Shown here: positions 25,234 to 33,360 of the stretch, one piece after another | Numbering within the stretch: the first letter of the stretch is position 1 | Layout: each line of letters begins with the position of its first letter | Translations under genes and position numbers: made by a program | Source: Prevotella sp. 885 | Lineage (GTDB): Bacteria; Bacteroidota; Bacteroidia; Bacteroidales; Bacteroidaceae | NCBI RefSeq assembly: GCF_002265625.1 | Contig: NZ_NOVE01000019.1 | Span: forward strand, 1 to 53,508 | DNA length: 53,508 bases | Direction of reading: 5' to 3' | Notes under the pieces: generated by a model | Told to the model about the DNA's origin: nothing | Seen by the model: the letters and a program-made list of their open reading frames with translations, nothing else | The model's database searches: none

Positions 25234-26454
25234 TTAGCTTTGTCCCTGCTTTGTGAGCACCACCTTCTCCAGGTAGTCCACAATGTCGGACGCTGTATCC
25301 GCCTTTGATTTCTTCTCGTAAGATGTCTTTCCGTCCCTTGACACAATCTCGATCTGATTCTGGTCTGTACGGAAGCACGTTCCCTCGTTGCGCAGACTGT
25401 TGAGCACCACGAAGTCAGCGTTCTTCTTTTCCAGCTTTCGCATGGCGTTGGCTTCCTCGTCGTTGGTCTCAAGAGCGAATGCCACGAGTGTCTGACCGGC
25501 TTTCTTCGACGCTCCAAGTGCGGCGGCAATGTCGTGCGTGGGGCATAGCGTGATGACCATATCGTCCTTGCCGCGCTTTATCTTGCGGTCTGCCACAAGG
25601 GCAGGACGGAAGTCTGCCACGGCTGCGGCGAGTATGGCTACGTCAGCATCGGCAAACTCCGATGTGGCTGCATCATACATATCCTGGCAACTCTCCACAT
25701 CCAAACGGCGAATGCCACTTGAGCACGTGAGGCTTACCGGACCTGCCACCAACGTCACATCGGCACCTCTTCTGAGACATTCCTCGGCGATGGCAAATCC
25801 CATCTTGCCGCTCGAATAGTTGCCGATGAAGCGCACGGGGTCAATCTTCTCGTACGTAGGACCTGCCGTTATCACCACCTTCTTACCGGCGATGGGCGAC
25901 GGCTGGCTGTTCTCGCTGAAGAATTGGTCCAGACGGTCAGCTATAACTTCGGGTTCTTCCATGCGTCCCTTTCCCTCCAGACCGCTGGCAAGGAATCCGC
26001 TCTCCGGCTCGATGATATGATTGCCGTAAGAAAGGAGCGTCTTCATGTTAGCCTGTGTAGACGGGTGACGATACATATCGAGGTCCATAGCCGGGGCAAT
26101 GAACACGGGAGCCTTCATTGAGAGATATGTGGTGATGAGCATATTGTCGGCAATGCCGTGCGCCATCTTTCCGAGCGTGCTTGCCGTACAAGGCGCCACC
26201 ACCATGGCGTCAGCCCACAAACCGAGGTCGACGTGTGAGTTCCACGTGCCGTCACGCTGCGAGAAAAACTCGCTGATGACGGGCTTGTGGGTCAGGGCGG
26301 AGAGTGTGATTGGCGTTATAAACTCCTTGCCTGCCGGTGTGATGACCACCTGCACCTCCGCTCCGCGCTTTATGAGCTGACGTATGAGGAGGCAAGCCTT
26401 GTAAGCGGCAATGGAGCCTGTAATGCCAAGCACAATTTTCTTTCCTTTTAACAT
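25234..26454 (-). CDS. coaBC: Bifunctional phosphopantothenoylcysteine decarboxylase / phosphopantothenate--cysteine ligase
   Basis: Two consecutive steps of coenzyme A synthesis: ligation of cysteine to 4'-phosphopantothenate (CoaB) and decarboxylation (CoaC, FMN). The 406-residue protein has the CoaC half first (GITGSIAAYKACLLIRQL; DLGLWADAMVVAPCTAST; the PAMDLDMYRHP loop). The CoaB half begins near residue 190 (VVITAGPTYEKIDPVRFIGNYSSGKMG) and includes KIKRGKDDM and a nucleotide-binding end. Length and order are standard. It lies 24 bp before porD and 37 bp after the exonuclease gene. Confidence 0.96.
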   Translation of the reverse strand: MLKGKKIVLGITGSIAAYKACLLIRQLIKRGAEVQVVITPAGKEFITPITLSALTHKPVISEFFSQRDGTWNSHVDLGLWADAMVVAPCTASTLGKMAHGIADNMLITTYLSMKAPVFIAPAMDLDMYRHPSTQANMKTLLSYGNHIIEPESGFLASGLEGKGRMEEPEVIADRLDQFFSENSQPSPIAGKKVVITAGPTYEKIDPVRFIGNYSSGKMGFAIAEECLRRGADVTLVAGPVSLTCSSGIRRLDVESCQDMYDAATSEFADADVAILAAAVADFRPALVADRKIKRGKDDMVITLCPTHDIAAALGASKKAGQTLVAFALETNDEEANAMRKLEKKNADFVVLNSLRNEGTCFRTDQNQIEIVSRDGKTSYEKKSKADTASDIVDYLEKVVLTKQGQS

Positions 26455-26491
26455 ACTGTTATTATGTTATTGTCTTTTAAGTCTTTTGTTT

Positions 26492-27343
26492 TTACTTATT
26501 GAATCCCTTCAGACGGATGCGTGTGAGCACCTGCTTGGTGTTGAAGGTGAAGTCACCTGCCATCATCCAGCTGTAATAGCCGGGATCGGTGCGCAGCACG
26601 TCAGCAACGGAGCGTCCGCGATACTTGCCGAAATTGAACGCCTCGAAGCGGCGCTCCTTTCCGTCAGCGTCCAGCAGGGGCTTTCCGTCGGCACCAAGCA
26701 GCGGTCTCCATACGATGCGTCCAGCAAAGTCAACGTTGTCGTTCTGCTTAGAGAAGTCGGCAAGGAAGTCCATGTCGTTCTCCAGCACGCGGTCAGGCTC
26801 GTCCTGTACGCCGGGTGCATACATGTCGAGCTCGCCCATCAGCACACGGTATGTGGCTTCGGTGTCCTCGTCGGCGCGGTGAGCCGTGAAGTCGTCCTCC
26901 ATCTTGCGTCCGCAGAAGAACTTGTATGCGGCAGCCAGATTGCGGCGCTCCATCTTGTGGAAGATGGTCTGAGCGTCAATAAGTCGGCACTTCGAGAAGT
27001 CGAAGTTGATGCCGGCACGCAGAAATTCCTCTGCGAGCATCGGCACGTCAAAGTGGTTTGAGTTGTATCCGGCAAAATCGCAGCCCGTCATTACCTCGTT
27101 GAGCTGCGGAGCCAGTTCCTTGAACGACTTGGCGTCCTTCACATCGTCGTCAGAGATGCCGGTAAGCTCGGTCACTTCCTTAGGGATGGGTTGACCAGGA
27201 TTGACGAGGAGATTACCACGAATCTCCTCCCCTTCCGGCATTACCTTAATATACGAGATCTGGATGATACGGTCACGAACAAGGTCGAGACCCGTTGTCT
27301 CAAGATCGAAAACTATAAGGGGGCGTGTAAGATTCAGTTTCAT
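26492..27343 (-). CDS. DnaQ-like 3'-5' exonuclease
   Basis: DEDDh exonuclease of 283 residues. Exo I is VFDLETTGL (Asp13, Glu15), Exo II lies around DFAGYNSNHFDVPML, and Exo III is HRADEDTEA with the catalytic His and Asp. The C-terminal part (FGKYRGRSVADVLRTDPGYYSWM) is a small domain often fused to such exonucleases in Bacteroidetes. A role in proofreading or repair is likely given dnaN next to it, but it is not shown to be the Pol III epsilon subunit. It is 33 bp after dnaN. Confidence 0.88.
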   Translation of the reverse strand: MKLNLTRPLIVFDLETTGLDLVRDRIIQISYIKVMPEGEEIRGNLLVNPGQPIPKEVTELTGISDDDVKDAKSFKELAPQLNEVMTGCDFAGYNSNHFDVPMLAEEFLRAGINFDFSKCRLIDAQTIFHKMERRNLAAAYKFFCGRKMEDDFTAHRADEDTEATYRVLMGELDMYAPGVQDEPDRVLENDMDFLADFSKQNDNVDFAGRIVWRPLLGADGKPLLDADGKERRFEAFNFGKYRGRSVADVLRTDPGYYSWMMAGDFTFNTKQVLTRIRLKGFNK

Positions 27344-27376
27344 TATAATGTAACTCCTAATTCCTAATTATCTTTA

Positions 27377-28501
27377 TTAGTCGTTGAGCAACATTGGCAT
27401 GATGAGCATGAGGATATCCTGACCCTCGGGCTGAACAGCCGGCTCAAGGATGCCTGCACGACTCGGGTCGGCAAGCTTGATGATCACCTCGTCGCTGATA
27501 AGATTGTTGAGCATGTCGTAGATGGTGGAACCGTTGAAACCGATGTCCATCTTCACGCCTGTATATTCGCAGGTGAGCGTTTCCTTAGCACTTGTAGCGA
27601 AATCCACGTCCTCAGCCGAAACGAGGAGTGAGCCTTCCTCCACGTGGAAGCGCACGAGCGAGCTGCTCTCGCTTGCGAAAGGCAGTACGCGCTTGATGGC
27701 TCCGAGGAGCGACTTGCGGTCAATGGTGGCGCAGTTGGTGTTGACAGTCGGGATTACGGAGTTGTAGTTGGGGTAACGTCCCTCGATAAGGCGGCAGTAG
27801 AGCTTGCCACCGGGGAATTCCACCTCAGCGCTGTTGTCGCAATAGCTTATCACGGTGTCGTCATCGGTCTTGGCAAGCACCTGCTTGAGAAGAGTTGCCG
27901 GCTTCTGGGGAAGGATGAATGAAGAGGGAGTGTCGGCGCTTAATGTGAGCACGCGGTTGCGGACGAGCTTGCGACCGTCAGTAGCGACAATCGTGAGGTT
28001 GTCAGCATTAAAGTCGAAGTAGACGCCGTTCATTACGGGATGCAGATCGTCCGATGCCACAGCGAAGAGCGAGCGAGAAAGGTCTTCAGCGAAGAGCTGT
28101 GAGGGAATCTGAAGCTCAGCCATCTCCTTGCCTGACTCCACAATCATGGGATAGTCCTCGGCGCTTACGGCAGTAAGATTGAACGTACCGTTCTGATAGT
28201 CAATCTCCACTGTATATGCGCTCTCGTCAATAGAGAAACGAAGGGGCTGCTCAGCCAGCTCCTTAACGGCGTTGAGCACCTTGAGGTTAGGGATGGCAAA
28301 GCGTCCGTCGCCTGAGCATTCGTCCAGCTCCACAGTCATCTGCATGACATTCTCGCTGTCACTGGCTGTTATGGTGAGCATGCCGTCTGCCACTTCAAAA
28401 AGGAAGCATTCCAGAATGCTTATAGTGTTCTTGTTGCTGATAACTCTCTGAAGAGTCTGCAAGCGCGATGTAAGCGCTCCACTTGAAACTGTAAATTGCA
28501 T
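27377..28501 (-). CDS. dnaN: DNA polymerase III beta sliding clamp
   Basis: Ring-forming processivity factor that tethers DNA polymerase III and binds many repair proteins. The 374-residue product has the three-domain length and starts MQFTVSSGALTSRLQTLQRV. SILECFLFEV, VKIREA-like helices and the C-terminal PVQPEGQDILMLIMPMLL segment are typical. It is first in the minus-strand unit dnaN-exonuclease-coaBC-porD-recN-TPR. A -7 box lies at 28544-28537. Confidence 0.96.
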   Translation of the reverse strand: MQFTVSSGALTSRLQTLQRVISNKNTISILECFLFEVADGMLTITASDSENVMQMTVELDECSGDGRFAIPNLKVLNAVKELAEQPLRFSIDESAYTVEIDYQNGTFNLTAVSAEDYPMIVESGKEMAELQIPSQLFAEDLSRSLFAVASDDLHPVMNGVYFDFNADNLTIVATDGRKLVRNRVLTLSADTPSSFILPQKPATLLKQVLAKTDDDTVISYCDNSAEVEFPGGKLYCRLIEGRYPNYNSVIPTVNTNCATIDRKSLLGAIKRVLPFASESSSLVRFHVEEGSLLVSAEDVDFATSAKETLTCEYTGVKMDIGFNGSTIYDMLNNLISDEVIIKLADPSRAGILEPAVQPEGQDILMLIMPMLLND

Positions 28502-28536
28502 TGCTATTGGGTTTTTACGTTGTTATTATTTTGGTA

Positions 28537-28544
28537 CAAAAATA
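28537..28544 (-). promoter_or_regulatory. -7 box for the dnaN operon
   Basis: Minus-strand TATTTTTG (28544-28537) fits TAnnTTTG 36 bp before the dnaN ATG. A weaker divergent box for the DUF3127 gene is TAATTTCG at 28608-28615. Confidence 0.5.
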
Positions 28545-28696
28545 GCAAAAAAAGTTCGAGTAAGAGAAAAACTCATCTAAAAGTTTCTTATTTCACGACA
28601 ATTTTATTAATTTCGCAAATGGTTTGGTTTTGAGAACGAAAATCAAACAACAAAGCCAGTAAAAATACAAATAACATATAAATCAACAATAAAAAC

Positions 28697-29107
28697 ATGG
28701 AATTACAAGGTAAAGTTATAGCTGTTCTGCCTGAAAGAAGCGGAGTGTCTCAGCGTGGTGAGTGGAAGTCGCAGGACTATGTCATTGAGACCCACGATGC
28801 TTATCCCCGCAAGATGGTCTTCGGCGTATTCGGTGCAGACCGCATCAGCCGTTTCAATATCCAGATCGGTCAGGAAGTGACCGTATCTTTCGACATTGAC
28901 GCACACGAGTATCAGGGTCGCTGGTTCAACAACATCCGCGCCTTCGACGTACGTCAGGTTGATCCGGCATCTGTAGGCATGCAGCCCGGCGTAGTGCCTG
29001 GTGCAGCATTCGGCGCAGCTCCAGCAGCCGCTCCCACTCAGCCTGCTGCTCCTGCACAGCCCGCAGCTCCCGTAGCTGAGGACAAGGTAGACGACCTGCC
29101 GTTCTAA
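28697..29107 (+). CDS. DUF3127 protein with an SSB-like C-terminal tail
   Basis: The 136-residue protein has an OB-fold-like domain (about 1-95; MELQGKVIAVLPERSG, WKSQDYVIETHD, ITVSFDIDAHEYQGRWFNN-like strands) of the DUF3127 type. An Ala/Pro/Gln-rich flexible linker follows, and then an acidic end, DKVDDLPF. That end copies the tip of bacterial SSB (DDIPF), which docks repair and replication proteins. A single-stranded-DNA-binding or SSB-partner role is therefore likely but not proven. Its neighbour dnaN is divergent. Cytoplasmic; no signal. Confidence 0.82.
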   Translation: MELQGKVIAVLPERSGVSQRGEWKSQDYVIETHDAYPRKMVFGVFGADRISRFNIQIGQEVTVSFDIDAHEYQGRWFNNIRAFDVRQVDPASVGMQPGVVPGAAFGAAPAAAPTQPAAPAQPAAPVAEDKVDDLPF

Positions 29108-29156
29108 GCGGACAGTGCACCAGCGTCTGAATAAGACATAAGAGCCACAAAGTATG

Positions 29157-29218
29157 GCAAAACAATAATAGCTGTGTTATAGGGAACAGCCCCTAAAACA
29201 CAGCTATTATTGTTTTGC
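29157..29218 (+). terminator. Long hairpin after the DUF3127 gene
   Basis: A stem of about 22 bp runs from GCAAAACAATAATAGCTGTG (29157-29176) to its complement ending at 29218, with a GGGaacagCCC apex. No T-run follows, so termination is probable but not certain. Confidence 0.6.
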
Positions 29219-29282
29219 TACTTCATGTATGAAAAACATGTTCTTCATGTCTTCTTGTCTGAAAAAACGTCTCCATGTCCGC

Positions 29283-29675
29283 AAATGCAAATATCGTACA
29301 AAGAGTAAAAACATGTTACAAAATAAAAATTGATTCTAGAGTTCTGGATTGCTGTTTTTACGGTGTTTTGCTGTGCAAACAGCACCAATGCTTAACAATA
29401 GCGCCACTTTTATCATACAATAGTGCCACTTTTACAGTCTAATAGTGGCACTATTGTATGATAAAAGTGGCGCTATTAGAGTGTAAAAGTGGCGCTATTG
29501 CAGCAAAAATAGGCATCTTGCTGCTTTCTTTTTTTGCACATTCTCCTCGCAAACTTTCTAATCCATTGTGTATAAACCGATTATCCTTGCACGCTCAAAA
29601 CTCACGAATTTCGCACCAAAGATTTTGTTGTGCGCTCAACTGGGAGTATTGAGCATTAGAAATGCAAATATTGTG
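29283..29675 (+). repeat. Repeat element copy A (about 393 bp)
   Basis: This fills most of the 636-bp gap after the DUF3127 gene. The same element, reversed, is at 43440-43832. Both copies start ATGCAAATATCGTACAAAG and end ATGCAAATATTGTGT, so the ends are near-direct repeats. They share an inner hairpin GCTGTTT/AAACAGC (29351-29357, 29377-29383), a central giant hairpin (29397-29477) and a conserved right part (CGCACCAAAGATTT, then GTGCGC). The left homology may extend a further 20 bp or so (CATGTCC shared). No protein is supported inside. It could be a non-autonomous mobile element or a structured RNA; I do not recognise a named family. Confidence 0.85.
29397..29477 (+). repeat. Giant hairpin of element A
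   Basis: The 33-nt arm at 29397-29429 and the arm at 29445-29477 are perfect inverted complements around a 15-nt loop. Each arm consists of two AATAGyGCCAC units joined by a variable spacer. One further unit in the same orientation as the right arm follows (29478-29500). Confidence 0.95.
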
Positions 29676-29743
29676 TCGGACGACATACCATCCGAATTTT
29701 GAATTGATAGGATAAAACCTGTCTTTATGTCAAAGCAGACCAA

Positions 29744-31153
29744 TCAGTAATCCAAGTCAATGGCTGCCGGATATATTCGGCATGGGTCGAAGTATTCTGC
29801 GCAACTATTCACCATTGCTCGTAGGTTTGCCTTGACAACGCCGCGGAACACTTGCTTTCCGTTTACTTTTACAGTTACCGGCTTGCTAAGGTTAACCAAT
29901 TGGTCGTTGAGATAAACTCGCAACTTACCACCGGTTGCCATTGTATAGCTACGACTGAACTTCAGGTCAATACCCCACTGCTTATCCTTCAGAGTCGTGA
30001 CATAATCCACGTCACTGACCTTGATAGAGACCACGTTCTTGTCGATATCCATCTCGTAGTAGGTACGTTTCTCGGACGGACGAACCAATACCTGCAGATT
30101 ATAGAAGCCTGAACGATGTCTGCCGTCCATCTCGAAATCCTCCCAAAGCACGGTCTTAGGATATGGATTGCGCACGAACTGCTTCAGCCAAGGAGTGGTC
30201 AGTCCATAATTGATGGCATGCTGCATGCCCGGCAAGAGATTGATGCGGTGGCGGAAGAGGGGCGTATTGTCCACTGCCAAGGGACGGGCAAGCTGCGCAG
30301 AATCGAAAGCCACCTGTGTGTACCAGGTAAGGTCGTTGCGATAAAAGCCCGTATCGTCGGCACCTGTCAGAAAGGAGAAACCGATGTTGGCACAGTTTTC
30401 CACCGGCGCATTCTTCAAAGGTTCGCCACCTGCCATCGGTCCTGCTGCAGCCCAATAGTCTGCATAGAAGGATGCGAGGCGCTGGCTGCCATAACCGCCC
30501 TCGCTTATTCCGAACACATAGAGGCGATTGGCGTCAACATCGCCGTTCACCATGCTCTGACGGATAAGCTTCTCGAAAGCATACTGCTTGGACAAATGCC
30601 ACCAACGATAGTATTCGCCTTCGTTAGGTATCTGAGGTATGAAATAAATGGAAGGGCTATCCTTGAATCGCAATCCCAGCTGTATGCCGTTCTCCCATTC
30701 GTGGTCCTTAGGTCCCGAACCGTGGACATACAGAAAGAGCGGATACTTGCCGTCCGCAGCCACGCCCTTCTTACCATAATAATATGGCATTACGGCATCA
30801 GGCTCAAGACAAGCCGGAATGTTCCACGAACTGTGCTTGGCAAGCTTCAGGTCTTCCGCTTTCATGAGCTTTTCTTCCTTCAGGCTCTTGTTGGCCTCGC
30901 ACCATGCAGCCCAAACCATCTTCTGATAGCCGGTGACGTCCTTGCCTTTTAGCGCAAGCTGAAGCTTGGTGTCGGAAGGCTTATTCTGAGAGAATGCCTC
31001 ACGGTCAGCTTTCTCCAATACTGTCTGCTGCGCTTTCAGCGTTTCCGTGAAATAAGCATTCACCTTTGTCTGCAAATCCTGTGATTGTGCCATTGCGGGA
31101 GCAGAATAGCTCATTGAGACAACTGCCATCGCAGCATAAATCATCTTCTTCAT
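29744..31153 (-). CDS. Secreted alpha/beta hydrolase
   Basis: From the ATG at 31153 the product has 469 residues with a signal peptide ending PAMAQ. The hydrolase core shows YPLFLYVHGSG (oxyanion-side strand) and the nucleophile elbow GISEGGYGS. Candidate acid and His residues follow (GADDTGFY; GMQHAINYGL). A beta-rich C-terminal domain (about 340-469) may bind substrate. It resembles the secreted esterase/peptidase-like hydrolases of Bacteroidales; the substrate cannot be told. It is the last gene of a minus-strand series after DUF3078 and the trmO remnant (42 bp apart). Confidence 0.75.
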   Translation of the reverse strand: MKKMIYAAMAVVSMSYSAPAMAQSQDLQTKVNAYFTETLKAQQTVLEKADREAFSQNKPSDTKLQLALKGKDVTGYQKMVWAAWCEANKSLKEEKLMKAEDLKLAKHSSWNIPACLEPDAVMPYYYGKKGVAADGKYPLFLYVHGSGPKDHEWENGIQLGLRFKDSPSIYFIPQIPNEGEYYRWWHLSKQYAFEKLIRQSMVNGDVDANRLYVFGISEGGYGSQRLASFYADYWAAAGPMAGGEPLKNAPVENCANIGFSFLTGADDTGFYRNDLTWYTQVAFDSAQLARPLAVDNTPLFRHRINLLPGMQHAINYGLTTPWLKQFVRNPYPKTVLWEDFEMDGRHRSGFYNLQVLVRPSEKRTYYEMDIDKNVVSIKVSDVDYVTTLKDKQWGIDLKFSRSYTMATGGKLRVYLNDQLVNLSKPVTVKVNGKQVFRGVVKANLRAMVNSCAEYFDPCRIYPAAIDLDY

Positions 31154-31195
31154 TTTGTACATTAGTTTTTAGGTTATGAGGTATTTAGTTTTTCT

Positions 31196-31866
31196 TTATT
31201 CCACTTCCACCACAGTCAGCACGTCGCCTTCCACTCTGAACTTCACATCTTTTCCGGCGTACATCATACCATACACCTTCTCAGGGTTGTCCTGATAGTG
31301 CGGACGTGGATCGAGGGACAACACCTTGCGCAAGGCGGCAAGTTCGTCTGACGAGTAATGGGCTGCTACGGCGTCTGGCACCACCACTTCCAACCAGCGG
31401 ATGGCGTTCTTATCCACAAATCCGCTGCGGGCTTCGGGATGTGAGTCGGCATAGACGACGTAAGGTTTAATGTCGTAGATGGGAGTGCCGTCCATGAGGT
31501 CTGCGCCAAGAACATGTATCAGAGGTCCACGTGTCGCATCAATTTCTATCTCCGATATGCGCACCGAAGAGAGTCCGAGGCGGTTAGGGCGAAACGGCGA
31601 ACGCGAGGCGAACACTCCCACTTTGCGGTTGCGCCAAGCAGCGGCGGACGCACAACGGGACTGGTGGCAGCGTGGCGGTTGGCTGAGAATTCCCATATAA
31701 GCCAGAGATAATCAAAGTCCTCCATGCCACGCAGCGCATCAGCATTACGATGTTGGGGCACAAACTCTATGGTGCCCATAAGGTTCTCCACAAGGCCGCT
31801 CTGCTTCGGAACGCCGAACTTGGTGGCGAACGGCGATCGGAAATATGCTATAGGTTCAATCTGCAT
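31196..31866 (-). pseudogene. trmO: tRNA (m6t6A37) methyltransferase TrmO, frameshifted
   Basis: Two overlapping frames together spell one TrmO/TsaA-type protein. From the ATG at 31866 comes MQIEPIAYFRSPF, then FGVPKQSGLVE, DFDYLWLIWEFS and RPPLLG. After that the homology jumps frame to NRKVGVFASRSPFRPNRLGLS and runs to the stop at 31196. The expected RPPLLGGNRKVGVF is broken near 31630, where one G appears lost from a GGCGGC-like stretch. TrmO methylates t6A37 of certain tRNAs. The break may be a real inactivation, a sequencing error or (less likely) programmed; both halves look otherwise well preserved. Confidence 0.85.
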
Positions 31867-31893
31867 AAACTATTCTCAATCTGAACAATGTTG

Positions 31894-33195
31894 TTAGAAG
31901 CCGTAATTAAATCCTAACGATATATACTCCTTCATCTGCCAGAATCCGTGATGGTCGTCACGCTTGGCAGAGTCGTCGAAGCGTGGATAGAGGAAAAGGT
32001 TGCTCGAGATATACTTGTTCACCACGAACGTCAACGTATTCTCCCACTCCATCAGCATTCGCTTGTATGTGGTGTAGGCATACATACGGGTTTTCCATCG
32101 TATGTCCTTCGTAATCTGCCATTTAAGGTCAATGGTAATTTCCGAACCGAAGTCGCTCTTCGTGCGTCTGCCCTCCTCAATGCCGTAGCGCGTAGCCATC
32201 GCCAACTTGCGCACGTACGTATAATTGTAGGCTATCGGGGCGAGATGCACGGATCCAGTAAGATTGCCCTTCAGCCCGTTGACGTTATAGTCCATACCGA
32301 CAGAGGGATTGACGGTTAGCGGAGAAAGGAAAGCCGAATAGATGGTGTGGTCGTTGCTCTTCAGACCATGCATAAACTGAGTGCTGGCGATAAGCTGAAA
32401 TGTGTAATACCAACGCTTAGAAGCCTGCAGTCCCACCTTGCCTGTATAGCGCAGAAGGTCCTCCGAAGCACGCACGGCATGCAGCGTGTCGCCTCGCGAG
32501 CTCTGCAGTCCGAGTCGCATCTCCAGCTTGTTGTCCCAACGGAAGCGCTGCTTGTTGTTATAGTTGGCTTGCAGCGTCACGGTTCCAAGCACCGAGTAGT
32601 TGCTCTCGCCGCCCTTATACCAGTTACTTGAGACGAAGTTCTGGAAGAGCTGCAGCGAGTAGTCGCCCGAGACTGTCCAGAAGTTCGGCTTTTCCACATA
32701 TATATTAATGGGCATATCCATGTCGGGATACACCGGGTCTGGCTTCGCCATTTCTATGACATCCACCATGTCTGCGTCGGGCTTCATCTTGTCCGGCTCA
32801 GGATTGATGATGCCTCCGGTGTGCTCCAGCTGGCTCTGCGTGGAAGCCACGAGGTCCGGTCGGCGCAGATATAGGTCCATCATGCTCTGGTCTTCCATGC
32901 CCATTACGGTGTCCGCACCTATCGTAAACGCCCTTCTCACCACGTCATGATAAAACGTGGGAGGAACGAAAAGCCGGTAGTATGTGCCGTCAAGATTGTC
33001 CTCATCAGCCTCGCGTCGCATCAATGAGAGCGAGTCGATGCGCTCACGGCAAGCCGAAAGCGAATCTGTATATTGCTTGACAATCACTGGAACGGTGTCC
33101 GTAGGGTGTGTGCGGTGGAGGCGGTAGCGGCTTTGCGCATATGACGAAAAGGCCATGAAGAAGCCTAATACTATAAGAAGATTTCGTAAACTCAT
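31894..33195 (-). CDS. DUF3078 outer-membrane-like protein
   Basis: The 433-residue product has a signal peptide (ending SSYAQ). A charged N-terminal region of about 150 residues includes a Pro/Asp-rich part (PEPDKMKPDADM). A beta-barrel-like C-terminal half follows, with alternating strands ending SLGFNYGF. The segment FVSSNWYKGGESNYS is typical of DUF3078. Families with this domain are confined largely to Bacteroidetes and have no assigned function. It starts a minus-strand unit with trmO (27 bp) and the hydrolase. Confidence 0.75.
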   Translation of the reverse strand: MSLRNLLIVLGFFMAFSSYAQSRYRLHRTHPTDTVPVIVKQYTDSLSACRERIDSLSLMRREADEDNLDGTYYRLFVPPTFYHDVVRRAFTIGADTVMGMEDQSMMDLYLRRPDLVASTQSQLEHTGGIINPEPDKMKPDADMVDVIEMAKPDPVYPDMDMPINIYVEKPNFWTVSGDYSLQLFQNFVSSNWYKGGESNYSVLGTVTLQANYNNKQRFRWDNKLEMRLGLQSSRGDTLHAVRASEDLLRYTGKVGLQASKRWYYTFQLIASTQFMHGLKSNDHTIYSAFLSPLTVNPSVGMDYNVNGLKGNLTGSVHLAPIAYNYTYVRKLAMATRYGIEEGRRTKSDFGSEITIDLKWQITKDIRWKTRMYAYTTYKRMLMEWENTLTFVVNKYISSNLFLYPRFDDSAKRDDHHGFWQMKEYISLGFNYGF

Positions 33196-33244
33196 ATATT
33201 ATAATGTTGTTTTCTGTGTTATGTATACATATTCATTTGCCCGA

Positions 33245-33252
33245 CAAAGGTA
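33245..33252 (-). promoter_or_regulatory. -7 box for the DUF3078-trmO-hydrolase unit
   Basis: Minus-strand TACCTTTG (33252-33245) lies 50 bp before the DUF3078 ATG and is back to back with the pyrG promoter. Confidence 0.6.
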
Positions 33253-33271
33253 ACAATAAAATATTGAATCG

Positions 33272-33303
33272 TTTGTGTGTTTCGCAATTTTATGTTAACT
33301 TTG
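33272..33303 (+). promoter_or_regulatory. Promoter of pyrG
   Basis: TTTG (33272-33275), a 20-bp spacer and TAACTTTG (33296-33303) exactly fit the Bacteroidetes consensus. Its position rules out start codons upstream of about 33310. Confidence 0.82.
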
Positions 33304-33360
33304 CACCTTGTATTTTTGTACGTATTTAATAGAATATTAATTCTTATATATATAATCACC

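Noticed and set aside
29458..29652. 64-codon frame inside repeat copy A
   Set aside because: The matching part of copy B does not keep the frame, so it is not coding.
33277..33360. N-terminal extension of CTP synthase
   Set aside because: It contains the -7 box; family members start at the GTG at 33361.
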